A stretch of DNA of 64,000 nucleotides from Pseudorasbora parva (taxonomy: Eukaryota; Chordata; Actinopteri; Cypriniformes; Gobionidae). Location of the stretch: assembly GCF_024679245.1 (NCBI RefSeq), contig NC_090190.1:43547220-43611219 (forward strand), in the 5' to 3' direction. The notes beneath the pieces were generated by a model. It had not been told where the DNA came from. It worked only from the letters and a program-made list of their open reading frames with translations, and ran no database searches. Position 1 is the first letter of the stretch, and each line of letters begins with the position of its first letter. Shown here piece by piece: positions 12,701-22,972 of the stretch. Position numbers and translations under genes: made by a program.

Positions 12701-13303
12701 ATAGTTATCGGTATAGTTATTATCGTCACTATAGTTATCGGTATAGTTATTATTATCACTATAGTTATCGGTATAGTTATTATTATCACTATAGTTATCG
12801 GTAGAGTTATTATTATCACTATAGTTATCGGTAGAGTTATTAATATCACTATAGTTATCGGTATAGTTATTAATATGACTATAGTTATCGGTAGAGTTAT
12901 TAGTATCACTATAGTTATCGGTATAGTTATTATTATCACTATAGTTATCGGTAGAGTTATTAATATGACTATAGTTATCGGTATAGTTATTATTGTCACT
13001 ATAGTTATCGGTATAGTTATTATTATCACTATAGTTATCGGTATAGTTATTATCATCACTATAGTTATCAGTAGAGTTATTAGTATCACTATAGTTATCG
13101 GTATAGTTATTATTGTCACTATAGTTATCGGTATAGTTATTATCATCACTATAGTTATCAGTAGAGTTATTAGTATCACTATAGTTATCGGTATAGTTAT
13201 TATTGTCACTATAGTTATCAGTAGAGTTATTAGTATTACTATATTTATCGGCATAGTTATTAATATCACTATAGTTATCGGTATAGTTTTTAATATCACT
13301 GGA
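9720..13303. repeat. 3.6-kb satellite with a 30-bp unit
   Basis: The core motif is CACTATAGTTATCGGTATAG followed by TTATTATTAT, 30 bp in the regular part (12240-13260), with 24-bp and other length variants in 9720-11300. By length this is about 120 copies. Because 30 is divisible by 3, frames stay open on both strands (runs of ITIVI and YTDNYSDNNN). These are artefacts. The array sits downstream of the last syngap1 exon recognised, probably in its final intron. Confidence 0.95.
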
Positions 13304-13447
13304 TCTTTATGGACTCAAATCAAAAGATCAGAAGGAGTCAGTGTAACATCATGAATCTCACACACATCAGGTCAGGTCACACTGTTCATCCCACACACAC
13401 ACACGTGATGATGTCACGAGCGAGTTCCTAGAGTGTGTGTGACAAAC

Positions 13448-13520
13448 CTGTTCTGTGAATAATCTGGTTTTGAGGTCAGGCATTCCACTTCCTCTCAGCT
13501 CATCCTCTACCGCCATCAAC
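13448..13520 (-). CDS. syngap1: syngap1 exon 17: end of coiled coil (last exon recognised)
   Basis: After AG|G completes arginine it reads [20 protein letters not shown] and FTEQ, ending CAG|GTTTGT. Mammalian SYNGAP1 has RLMLVEEELRRDH and KKRLLDAQ at this point, after which isoforms diverge (the alpha1 form ends in a PDZ ligand). I could not find the following exon(s). If the donor were not used, the frame would continue about 20 codons to a stop near 13370. Confidence 0.88.
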
Positions 13521-13595
13521 CTGCAACACACACACACACATTCCCAGGATGCTCTGGTGTTGAGGCATAAGCTGTGGTGCGGAGACGCGTCTGAC

Positions 13596-13807
13596 CTGTT
13601 GATGATGCCCTTGATCTGCGAGTCCTTCTCCACCTGCTGCTGCCTCAGCCGCCGCTCGCTGTCATCCAGCCGGCTCTGGTACTGCAGCAGGATCTTACTG
13701 GTCTGATGCTCCTGCGACTGCAGCCTCCGCTCGTACTCCTCCAACTTCCTGTGTGACATCATCAGCCGCTCCTTCAGGGAGTGGATCTCCTCCTCGTACT
13801 CGCGCAC
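13596..13807 (-). CDS. syngap1: syngap1 exon 16: C-terminal coiled coil
   Basis: Reads [20 protein letters not shown], then [20 protein letters not shown] and [20 protein letters not shown], ending KGIIN. This is the heptad-patterned coiled coil through which SYNGAP1 trimerises and binds PSD-95 condensates. It ends AG|GTCAGA, split arginine. The terminal inverted repeat of a Tc1-like element starts only about 20 bp beyond the acceptor (GACGGCAG). Confidence 0.95.
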
Positions 13808-13828
13808 CTGCCGTCACAAACATCAACA

Positions 13829-14624
13829 ATATCATAAAAACGTTGATTTATTTCACTAATTCCATTCACAATTTTTACTTTTATATTATATTATTTCATT
13901 ACACACAAAATGATATATTTCAAATGTTTGTTTAATTTTGATGATTATAACTGACAACTAAGGAAAAGCCCAAATTCATTATTCTAACGCTTCTGTTGTT
14001 CAAGAGTGGCTTGACTCAAGGAATGTGAATGTCTCTCATACGTCTGTGCGCAGCGGTTCTTAAAGCGCTGACTCCAGCTGCAGTCCACTCTTTGTGAATC
14101 TCCTCCACATATTTGAACGGGTTTTGTTTCCCAATCCTCTCCAGGGTGCGGTTATCTCTATTGCTTGTACACTTTTTTTCTACCACATCTTTTCCTTCCC
14201 TCCGCCTCTCTATTAAAGTGCTTGGACACAGAGCTCTGAGAACAGCCAGCCTGTTTTGCAATGACCTTTTGTGCCTCGCCCTCTGTGTGTAAGGTGTCAA
14301 TGGTCGTCTTTTGGACATCTGTCGAGTCAGCAGTGCTAGTGTCGCCGACAGAACTAGACTGAGAGATCATTAAAGGCCTCTGCCGGTGTTTTGAGTTCAT
14401 TAGCCGATTAGAGTGTGGCACCAGGTGTCTTCAATATTCAACCTTTTCACAACATTCAAATTTTCTGAGATACTGAATTCTGTATTATCCTTAGTTGTCA
14501 GTTATAATCATCAAAATTAAAAGAAGTAAACATTTGAAATATATCAGTCTGTGTGTAATGAATGAATATAATATACAAGTTTCACTTTCTGAATTAGTGA
14601 AATAAATCAACTTTTTGATGATAG
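13829..14624 (-). mobile_element. Tc1-like element with ~150-bp terminal inverted repeats
   Basis: The two ends are long imperfect inverted repeats: 13829-13975 and 14475-14623 share, in opposite orientation, TTGATTTATTTCACTAATTC, CATTACACACA and TTGATGATTATAACTGACAA. Between them the - strand encodes a decayed Tc1-family N-terminus: EGEAQKVIAKQAGCSQSSVS (helix-turn-helix), then RDNRTLERIGKQNPFK and WTAAGVSALRTAAHRR in another frame. The catalytic half is missing. It sits in the intron between syngap1 exons 15 and 16. Confidence 0.8.
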
Positions 14625-14813
14625 TCTAATTATATAGACATTAACTGTACATGCTGAATTATAATTTTTCTTATTATTTTTTAAAAATGTAATGAAATAT
14701 AATAAATGTTTTCCCACTTAATTTTGAAGTGACCAATCAGCTGGCCGTTTCACCAACACACTTCATTTAACCGCAGTATTAACAGACACTGATGAAGAAC
14801 GGTCAGAACTGAC

Positions 14814-14987
14814 CCGGTCCAGACGGGACTCGTCCATGCTCTTGGAATGCTCCTTTAGTTTGAACTCCTCGCGGTCCACACGCAGACTCTCGATGTCCGC
14901 CGACAGGTGCGGCATATTGGACACCCAGGCCACCGTACGCTCGGACGCGGCAGTGGGAGTATTGAGAGTGGATGGAGACTTTGAGCC
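14814..14987 (-). CDS. syngap1: syngap1 exon 15: conserved segment before the coiled coil
   Basis: Fifty-eight codons: [20 protein letters not shown], then [20 protein letters not shown] and [18 protein letters not shown]. This is almost the same as the SYNGAP1 segment [20 protein letters not shown]. It is shorter than typical ORF cut-offs in this frame. The acceptor is (GT)n TTTAG; the donor is CGG|GTCAGT. Phase 0 at both ends. Confidence 0.94.
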
Positions 14988-15060
14988 CTAAACACACACA
15001 CACACACACACACACACAAAGAGAAAGAACATATGAACACTCATCAGAGAACATCAGACA

Positions 15061-15089
15061 CACTGTATATATATATATATATATATACA
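15061..15089. repeat. TA microsatellite next to a Tc1-like element
   Basis: A short pure TA run directly abuts the left end of the element at 15090. TA is the insertion target of Tc1/mariner elements. Confidence 0.6.
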
Positions 15090-16182
15090 CACTATATTGC
15101 CAAAAGTGTTGTGCACACACATTGTTAACCCGTGGGGTTTAATCTGGAGTCGGCCCACCCTCTCTAACAGCTCCAGCTCTTCTGGGAAGGCTTTCCTCAA
15201 GGTTTAGGAGTGTGTTTATGGGGATTTTTGCCCATTCTTCTAGAAGCTCATTTGTGAGGTCAGGCACTGATGTTGGACGAGAAGGCCTGGCTCTCAGTCT
15301 CCGCTCTAATTCATCCCAAAGCTGTTCTATCGGGTTGAGCTCAGGACTCTGTGCAGGCCAATCCAGTTCCTCCACACCAAACTCCTCATCCATGTCTTTA
15401 TGGAGCGACGCTTTGTGCACTGGAGCGCAGTCATTAATGACTCACTCTCCTCCAGAACAAAGTTTAAGATATTTTATATTTAGTCCGAGAGCTTTCTGTT
15501 CCTTGATTGAAAATGTATTCACACTATACTGTCCATGTCCAGAAAGGGAATACAAACATCATTAAAAGTAGTAAATTTGTGACATCAGTGGGTTAGTTAA
15601 AACTATTTGAAGCATTGAAAATACATTTTGGTCCAAAAATATACTAATTCTAGTAAATTAGAATATATTCTAAATATTGGGTATCACGCAAGAGACGGCT
15701 TCATTTAGGATGGCGCGTCGATTACACAAGAATATGAATACTTGAAAGATCAGAGTTATTGCACGGAGACGAGTTTATTGAGGATGACGAGCTCATCTGA
15801 AGGCCACAGAAGTCTGGAGGTCTGGAGCTGTTGACTCTGCAGAAAGTTGGAGACTTCTGCGCACTGTGACCCTCAGCATGCGCTGACCCCGCTCTGGGAT
15901 TGAACACTTCGTGGCTGAGTTGCTGTTGTTCCCAATGGCTTCCTCTTTGTTATAATCCCACTAACAGTTGAGCGCGGAATATTTAGTAGTGAGGAAATGT
16001 CAGGAATGGCCTTATTGCACAGGTGTCAGCCTATCACGGCCCCACGCTTGAGTTCACTGAGCTCCTGAGAGCGACCCATTCTTTCACTAATGTGTGTAGA
16101 AGCGTCTGCAGGCCGAGAGCTGGAGTTATACACCTGTGGCCATCAAGGAATTGAACACCATAATACTTTTGGCGATATAGTG
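15090..16182 (-). mobile_element. Tc1/mariner-like element, internally rearranged
   Basis: The termini are inverted copies of CACTATATTGCCAAAAG (15090) and CTTTTGGCGATATAGTG (to 16182). On the - strand 15139-15420 encodes the DDE C-terminus: ELDWPAQSPELNPIEQLWDE and then SLPRR. The opposite end carries the N-terminal half (MGRSQELSEL-like frame, broken) near 15740-16090. About 15440-15720 does not match the family and replaces the middle of the gene, so the element cannot encode a transposase. It lies between syngap1 exons 14 and 15. Confidence 0.85.
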
Positions 16183-16213
16183 TAAATCAATGACATTGTG
16201 TGGCGACCCGTAC

Positions 16214-16678
16214 CTGTTTGTTCCCAGTCGGCTTGAGCAGATGCTGTTGGTTGGTTTGCTGCGAGGCTTTTGCTGGTTGGTTGCTGGGCGTGTTCTCTGC
16301 GCTCTCATTGGCTCCGCCTTGAGGGGCAGGGTTCTCAGAGGCCGTGCTGGACTGATGCGGTAGCCCGGGGGCGGGGCTGTCCTTGACTGACAGCTGTTGC
16401 CTCGGCAACTGCCTCCCCCCATAGCTGGACTCGGGTGATTGGAGGAGGTTGCCGCTCTGGGGGCGGGTCTTAGGGGGTGTGGAGTTAGCGGCCGAGCTGA
16501 CGGACAGCTGGTGGGAAGGCTGAGGCTTCATGCGCTGGGGAGGGGGCTGGGCCATGGAGGCCTGGCGGGCGGGGTGAATAGTGGTAGGGGGCGTGGCCAG
16601 AGAGGTGGGTGTGCCCGTTCCCGTGCCTGTGCCCGTCTGCGGAGCGATGCCCATCAGGACCTGCTGTTGGAGATTCTC
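16214..16678 (-). CDS. syngap1: syngap1 exon 14: disordered Pro/Gln/Thr-rich region
   Basis: One hundred and fifty-five codons starting ENLQQQVLMGIAPQ (mammalian counterpart DNLQHMLSPPQ). A threonine-glycine dipeptide run follows, then MKPQPSHQLSVSSA, RPQSGNLLQSPESSYGGRQL and NQQHLLKPTGNKQ. The acceptor is GCGTCAG; the donor is CAG|GTACGG, phase 0. Low-complexity composition suggests rapid evolution. A Tc1-like element ends about 30 bp downstream of the donor. Confidence 0.92.
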
Positions 16679-16860
16679 CTGACGCCACACACAGATTCAC
16701 AGCAACTAAACACATGTGTAAACATCTACAATAAACATATTCTACAGCAAACTTTAAATATTCATATAAAACATGTCTGGATAATAATAATACAAGTTAT
16801 AATGATCTCTCGATGACACAAGTAACACTGACCGCACTCATTAAAAAATAAAAATGTAAA

Positions 16861-17290
16861 TATTTTGCACATGATAAATGGTTGTGGCGTATGAATAATC
16901 GTTTAATTTTTATGCAAAATACGATTTTTAATATTTTGCACATGATAAATGGTTGTGGCGGATGAATAATCGTTTAATTTTTATGCAAAATACAATTTTA
17001 AATATTTTGCATAAAGAAAATGATTTGATAAATAATGCTAATTTTTGTACATTATGATGAATTTATAGAAAAGTGTCATTTTAAAATGTTTTTTACATTT
17101 ATTTTTATTTAATAAAAAATATAAATGTTTAAATAATAATTGTATTTTTGTGCAAAATAGCTTTGTAAATATTTTGCATGAATATAATTTGATAAATAAT
17201 TAAAAAATAATAATAATCTTCATATTTTAAACATTTTTAAATAATAATTGTATTTTTATGCAAAATAGCTTTTTAAATATTTGGCATTTG
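16861..17290. repeat. AT-rich ~71-bp tandem repeat
   Basis: Two close copies of TATTTTGCACATGATAAATG with following GGTTGTGGCG start at 16861 and about 16932. More degenerate copies containing TTTTATGCAAAATA and AAATATTTTGCAT continue to about 17285. Intronic, between syngap1 exons 13 and 14. Confidence 0.75.
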
Positions 17291-17339
17291 ATTAACAGGC
17301 AATTTCCCCCCGTTTGAGATCTGGCGGATTTACCTGCAC

Positions 17340-17909
17340 CTGCAGCGAGAGTTGCCTGCGGGCGAAGTCGGCCTGGTTGTGGCGGGTGAAGTCGTCGCTG
17401 TAGCTGTGCGAGTGCACGATGTTTGGCTGGACGAGGCTGTTCTGAGCCCTCAGAGCCGACAGATCCTCGCTGCGAGAGAAGCCGCTGTGGCCGAACGAGG
17501 GCATGCCGAATCCCACGTGGCCGTTCTCCGGTTCGGGCGGCAGCAGCAGGGGCGGGGGCGCGGCAGGGCCGTGTGGCGGCGTGTGGTACTGCGGCCCGTC
17601 CGAGGCCAGGTGGAACAGCGGGTTCTGGAAGGACAGGGGCACGTGCATGGCGGCCGCCTGCTGCTGTTGCTGCTGGGACAGCGAGTCCGTGGCCAGGCCG
17701 TGGCTCAGCCGGAGCCCAGCCGACACGGAGCCACCGGAGCCGGCCGACACGCGTCCTCCAGCCCTCAGAGGGGCGCCGCCCAGCCCAAACCCGGCCAGGG
17801 AGCCCTGAGACGAGTTCAGCAGGTCGTTGACGGAGTGCAGGTTCGACACACTGTTGATGCGCGAGTCCTGCAGGTCCATCATAGAAACACTCTTATTCAC
17901 ACTGAGAAC
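17340..17909 (-). CDS. syngap1: syngap1 exon 13: long disordered Ser/Gly/Pro/Gln region
   Basis: One hundred and ninety codons starting [20 protein letters not shown] and ending [16 protein letters not shown]. It includes a short glutamine run, [16 protein letters not shown], a proline-rich stretch, [16 protein letters not shown] and HSHSYSDDF. In SYNGAP1 this region binds scaffolds and is heavily phosphorylated. Mammals have a polyhistidine tract here; it is absent, with only scattered histidines. The donor is ambiguous: CAG|GTGCAG at 17340 or CAG|GTAAAT six bases later (exon end 17334), the second adding Val-Gln. Confidence 0.93.
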
Positions 17910-17950
17910 CTGACGAGACACACACGACACCAGACCGTTTGAGAACCGCT

Positions 17951-17951
<1 letters not shown>

Positions 17952-17984
<33 letters not shown>
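17952..17984. repeat. CA microsatellite
   Basis: A pure CA run of about 30 bp in the intron upstream of syngap1 exon 13. Confidence 0.85.
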
Positions 17985-18115
17985 CCGCTCCATCAGTCAT
18001 GTGCATTGGTACAAATATTGTGGAGCTGTGTGATAATATTTGTCTGGATATCACCAGACCAACTCAATTTACGATGGAACATTGGTCTGGGGACTCTGCT
18101 CTGTATTTTCTACGG

Positions 18116-20574
18116 CACAAGAGGCGTGATCAGCGGGCATTATTCAAATGACTCGCTACGCAATTGGACAGTCCTTCAACCAATCAGGGCACAAGAGGCG
18201 TGATCAACGGGCATTATTCAAATGACTCTGTACGCAATTGGATAGTCCTTCAACCAATCAGAGCACAAGGGGAGTGATCAACGGGCATTATTCAAATGAC
18301 TCTGTACGCAATTGGATAGTCCTTCAACCAATCAGAGCACAAGGGGAGTGATCAACAGGCATTATTCAAATGACTCTACGCAATTGGACAGTCCTTCAAC
18401 CAATCAGAGCACAAGGGGAGTGATCAACGGGCATTATTCAAATGACTCTGTACGCAATTGGACAGTCCTTCAACCAATCAGAGCATAAGGGGAGTGATCA
18501 ACAGGCATTATTCAAATGACTCTGTACGCAATTGGACAGTCCTTCAACCAATCAGAGCACAAGAGGAGTGATCAACAGGCATTATTCAAATGACTCTGTA
18601 CGCAATTGGACAGTCTTTCAACCAATCAGAGCACAAGGGGAGTGATCAACGGGCATTATTCAAATGACTCTGTACGCAATTGGATAGTCCTTCAACCAAT
18701 CAGAGCACAAGAAGAGTGATCAACGGTCATTATTCAAATGACTCTACGCAATTGGACAGTCCTTCAACCAATCAGAGCAAAAGGGGAGTGATCAACGGGC
18801 ATTATTTTTTAAATGACTTTGTACGCAATTGGACAGTCCTTCAACCAATCAGAGCACAAGGGGAGTGATCAACAGGCATTATTCAAATGACTCTGTACGC
18901 AATTGGACAGTCCTTCAACCAATCAGAGCACAAGGGGAGTGAACAACAGGCATTATTCAAATGACTCTACGCAATTGGATAGTCCTTCAACCAATCAGAG
19001 CACAAGGGGAGTGATCAACGGGCATTATTCAAATGACTCTGTACGCAATTGGATAGTCCTTCAACCAATCAGAGCACAAGAGGTGTGATAGACGGGCATT
19101 ATTCAAATGACTCTGTACGCAATTGGATAGTCCTTCAACCAATCAGAGCACAAGAGGAGTGATCAACGGGCATTATTCAAATGACTGTACGCAATTGGAT
19201 AGTCCTTCAACCAATCAGGGCACAAGAGGTGTGATAAACGGGCATTATTCAAATGACTCTGTACGCAATTGGATAGTCCTTCAACCAATCAGAGCACAAG
19301 AGGCGTGATCAACGGGCATTATTCAAATGACTCTGTACGCAATTGGACGGTCCTTCAACCAATCAGAGCACAAGAGGCGCGATCAACGGGCATTATTCAA
19401 ATGACTCTGTACGCAATTGGACAGTCCTTCAACCAATCAGAGCACAAGAGGCGCGATCAACGGGCATTATTCAAATGACTCTGTACGCAATTGGACAGTC
19501 CTTCAACCAATCAGAGCACAAGAGGCGTGATCAACGGGCATTATTCAAATGACTCTGTACGCAATTGGACAGTCCTTCAACCAATCCGAGCACAAGAGGC
19601 GCGATCAACGGGCATTATTCAAATGACTCTGTACGCAATTGGATAGTCCTTCAACCAATCAGAGCACAAGAGGCGTGATCAACGGGCATTATTCAAATGA
19701 CTCTGTACGCAATTGGATAGTCCTTCAACCAATCAGAGCACAAGAGGCGTGATCAACGGGCATTATTCAAATGACTCTGTACGCAATTGGACAGTCCTTC
19801 AACCAATCAGAGCACAAGAGGCGCGATCAACGGGCATTATTCAAATGACTCTGTACGCAATTGGACAGTCCTTCAACCAATCAGAGCACAAGAGGCGTGA
19901 TCAACGGGCATTATTCAAATGACTCTGTACGCAATTGGACAGTCCTTCAACCAATCCGAGCACAAGAGGCGCGATCAACGGGCATTATTCAAATGACTCT
20001 GTACGCAATTGGATAGTCCTTCAACCAATCAGAGCACAAGGGGAGTGATCAACGGGCATTATTCAAATGACTACGCAATTGGATAGTCCTTCAACCAATC
20101 AGAACACAAGAGGCGCGATCAACGGGCATTATTCAAATGACTCTGTACGCAATTGGACAGTCCTTCAACCAATCAGAGCACAAGAGGCGTGATCAACAGG
20201 CATTATTCAAATGACTCTGTACGCAATTGGACAGTCCTTCAACCAATCAGAGCACAAGAGGCGCGATCAACGGGCATTATTCAAATGACTCTGTACGCAA
20301 TTGGATAGTCCTTCAACCAATCAGAGCACAAGGGGAGTGATCAACGGGCATTATTCAAATGACTACGCAATTGGATAGTCCTTCAACCAATCAGGGCACA
20401 AGAGGCGTGATCAACGGGCATTATTCAAATGAGTCTGTACGCATTTGGATAGCCTTTCAACCAATCAGAGCACAAGAGGTGTGATCAACGGGCATTATTC
20501 AAATGACTCTGTACGAATTTGGATAGTCCTTCAACCAATCAGAGCACAAGAGGCGTGATCAACGGGCATTATTC
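18116..20574. repeat. 74-bp satellite, about 33 copies
   Basis: The unit contains CGTGATCAACGGGCATTATT, CAAATGACTCTGTACGCAAT and CCTTCAACCAATCAGAGCAC. Copies differ by a few substitutions (GGCGTG, GGGGAGTG or GGCGCG variants) and occasional short deletions of CTGT. The array fills about 90% of the intron between exons 12 and 13 and ends about 30 bp from the exon 12 donor. Apparent 60-70 codon frames within it are artefacts. Confidence 0.95.
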
Positions 20575-20606
20575 GTGTGAGTGAAAGTATGTGTGTGTGT
20601 GTGCAC

Positions 20607-20802
20607 CTTGGGGTCTGGATCAGTGATGTCAGAGCTGCTAGTGCAGTAGGCGGGGCTTGAGCGTGCGAGAGGTGGGCGGGTCACATAGAAAACATCTTTG
20701 TTGCCACGGGGATCTCGGTCGGAGAAAGCAGCCATTCCAGGGTGAGAGAGAACGCCAGACAGACCAGCCGTAGGAGACGGAAGACGAGAGATGTCTATAG
20801 AG
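20607..20802 (-). CDS. syngap1: syngap1 exon 12: disordered region
   Basis: Reads [20 protein letters not shown], then [20 protein letters not shown] and [10 protein letters not shown]. The SRLPSPT and LFYV(S/T)[15 protein letters not shown] motifs are SYNGAP1 hallmarks. It starts with C after GTGCAG and ends AAG|GTGCAC. A 74-bp satellite begins about 30 bp past the donor and a CAGACAG array lies beyond the acceptor. A copy of its first 38 nt lies at 21233-21270. Confidence 0.94.
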
Positions 20803-20842
20803 CTGCACACACACAACCATCAGGCATATGAATATTTCTCTT

Positions 20843-21230
20843 TAGAACAGACAGACAGACAGATGGTCAGACAGACAGGTAGTCAGACAGACAGATGGTC
20901 AGACAGACGGTCAGACAGACAGATGGTCAGACAGACAGGTAGTCAGACAGACATATGGTCAGACAGACGGTCAGACAGACAGACGGTCAGACAGACAGGT
21001 AGTCAGACAGACAGATGGTCAGACAGACAGGTAGTCAGACAGACAGATGGTCAGACAGACAGGTAGTCAGACAGACAGATGGTCAGACAGACGGTCAGAC
21101 AGACAGACGGTCAGACAGACAGATGGTCAGACAGACAGACGGTCAGAAAGACAGATTGTCAGACAGACAGATGGTCAGACAGACAGGTGGTCAGACAGAC
21201 AGGTGGTCAGACAGACAGATGGTCAGACAG
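20843..21230. repeat. CAGACAG minisatellite, block 1
   Basis: Units built from CAGACAGATGGTCAGACAGA with GGTAGT, ACGGTC and GGTGGTC variants, 16-32 bp per unit. Upstream of the exon 12 acceptor. Confidence 0.9.
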
Positions 21231-21270
21231 CCCAGCCGTAGGAGACGGAAGACGAGAGATGTCTATAGAG

Positions 21271-21308
<38 letters not shown>

Positions 21309-21342
21309 CCATCAGGCATAGAGTGAATATTTCCCTTTAGAA
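21231..21342 (-). pseudogene. Partial duplicate of syngap1 exon 12 5' end with its acceptor
   Basis: The sequence from CCAGCCGTAGGAGACGGAAG through GTCTATAGAGCTGCACACAC repeats the first 38 nt of exon 12, its CAG acceptor and the intron sequence beyond (CAACCATCAGGCATA, GAATATTTC, CTTTAGAACAGACAGACAG). The copy is cut on its 3' side by minisatellite sequence, so it lacks a donor. The CA run in the copy is longer than in the original. Confidence 0.9.
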
Positions 21343-21629
21343 CAGACAGACAGATGGTCAGTTAGACAGACAGGTGGTCAGACAGACGGTCAGTTAGACA
21401 GACAGAGGTCAGACAGACAGATGGTGAAATAGACAGATGGTCAGACAGACAGCCAGACAGACAGCCAGTTGGGTCAGACAGACAGATGGTGAAATAGACA
21501 GATGGTCAGACAGACAGCCAGACAGACAGCCAGATGGGTCAGACAGACAGATGGTGAAATAGACAGATGGTCAGACAGACAGCCAGACAGATGGGTCAGA
21601 CAGACAGATGGTCAGAGAGACAGATGGTC

Positions 21630-21660
<31 letters not shown>

Positions 21661-22228
21661 TGGTCAGACAGACAGATGGTCAGACAGACAGACGGTCAGA
21701 CAGACAGACAGACAGGTGGTCAGACAGAAAGATGGTCAGACAGACAGATAGGTGGTCAGACAGACAGAGGTCAGACAGACAGCTGGCCAGACAGACAGGT
21801 GGTCAGACAGACAGACAGAGGTCAGTCAGACAGGTGGTCAGTCAGACAGACAGCTGGTCAAACAGCTGGTCAGTCAGACAGACAGCTGGTCAGACAGACA
21901 GGTGGTCAGTCAGACAGACAGCTGGTCAGTCAGACAGGTGGTCAGACAGACAGGTGGTCAGTCAGACAGGTGGTCAGTTAGACAGACAGCTGGTCAGACA
22001 GACAGGTGGTCAGACAGACAGGCGGTCAGTCAGACAGACAGCTGGTCAGTCAGACAGGTGGTCAGTCAGACAGCTGGTCAGTCAGACAGGTGGTCAGACA
22101 GACAGGTGGTCAGTCAGACAGGCGGTCAGTCAGACAGGCGGTCAGACAGACAGGTGGTCAGTCAGACAGGTGGTCAGTCAGACAGGCGGTCAGTCAGACA
22201 GACAGGTGGTCAGTCAGACAGCTGGTCA
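21343..22228. repeat. CAGACAG minisatellite, block 2
   Basis: The same repeat chemistry as block 1. The left third is ATGGTGAAATAGACAGATGG and CAGACAGCCAGA, and the right two thirds is GGTGGTCAGTCAGACAG. It runs up to the exon 11 donor at 22233. Together the two blocks and the exon fragment form essentially the whole intron between exons 11 and 12. Confidence 0.9.
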
Positions 22229-22233
22229 GTCAC

Positions 22234-22415
22234 CTGTTGAGGTCTCTCATCATGAGGCTCTGGAAGTCGTTGGTGGCGATGCGGCTGAAGGCTGGGCGGC
22301 TCAGGTGTCGTTCCGGCGGCTGGTGACTCGCCTGCCGGTGCAGCTGCGGGTTCCTCAGAGCCACGCTGATGTCATTCAGTAACCGCGGCAACGGGCCCAG
22401 CTTCAGGATGGCGTC
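22234..22415 (-). CDS. syngap1: syngap1 exon 11: linker after RasGAP
   Basis: Starts DAILKLGPLPRLLNDISVAL and RNPQLHRQASHQ, then a proline/serine/arginine-rich stretch ending FQSLMMRDLN. SYNGAP1 has the equivalent KLGPLPRLLNDIS and MMRDLNSS. It ends AAC AG|GTGACT; exon 12 supplies the C of AGC. The flanking intron is a CAGACAG-type minisatellite abutting the donor. Confidence 0.93.
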
Positions 22416-22439
22416 CTGAGGACACATCAGCTGTTAGCC

Positions 22440-22605
22440 AACATTTACATTTCTGCATTTGGCAGACGCTTTCTTCCAGAGCGAATTACATTGCATTTTA
22501 GGGTACACATTTTTAAATAAAAAGTCAATTCTTGCTTTCCCTGGGAATCGAACCTTGGCATTTCTAGCGCCCCCTCTACTGGTTAAGCTACAGGAAAGCA
22601 ACATC
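22440..22605 (-). mobile_element. tRNA-derived SINE
   Basis: On the - strand there is an A-box-like TAGCTTAACCAGTAGAG and a perfect B-box GGTTCGATTCC, followed by a body ending in the conserved fish motif whose + strand reads CATTTGGCAGACGCTTTCTT. It sits in the short intron between syngap1 exons 10 and 11, in the sense orientation of the gene. Confidence 0.75.
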
Positions 22606-22623
22606 ACACACACACACACGTAC

Positions 22624-22825
22624 CTTACTCAGCTGTGCCATGACCTCCCAGAGCAGGCTGTGCAGGATGGAGAGCTCGCGGCCCAGGTCGATGTAGCCTT
22701 CGAAGGCTCCGGCGTTACTCACACACTCCAGGTTAGAGATCTCATACAGGAACTGCTGCATCGAGCCCCACTCCATCTCCAGGAACTCATTCATGAAGCC
22801 CAGATAATCCTCCTTACCACTGAAC
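22624..22825 (-). CDS. syngap1: syngap1 exon 10: end of RasGAP
   Basis: Reads [20 protein letters not shown], then [20 protein letters not shown] and [20 protein letters not shown], ending AQLSK. These are the last RasGAP helices of the SYNGAP/DAB2IP family. The acceptor is CTCTGCAG, with the first base completing AA|G; the donor is AAG|GTACGT. A GA microsatellite starts about 30 bp beyond the acceptor. Confidence 0.94.
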
Positions 22826-22856
22826 CTGCAGAGAACACACAGACCGACCGCAGTGT

Positions 22857-22972
<116 letters not shown>

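Noticed and set aside
9696..13299. Frames of 200-400 codons such as YTDNYSDNNN and ITIVI
   Set aside because: 30-bp satellite artefacts with no start context or family similarity.
16439..17942. GC-rich + strand frames of 100-196 codons opposite exons 13 and 14
   Set aside because: Antisense shadows of real syngap1 exons.
22545..22600. Functional tRNA gene on - strand (A- and B-box-like motifs)
   Set aside because: No clover-leaf-forming acceptor stem; attached to a SINE body, so it is a SINE head.
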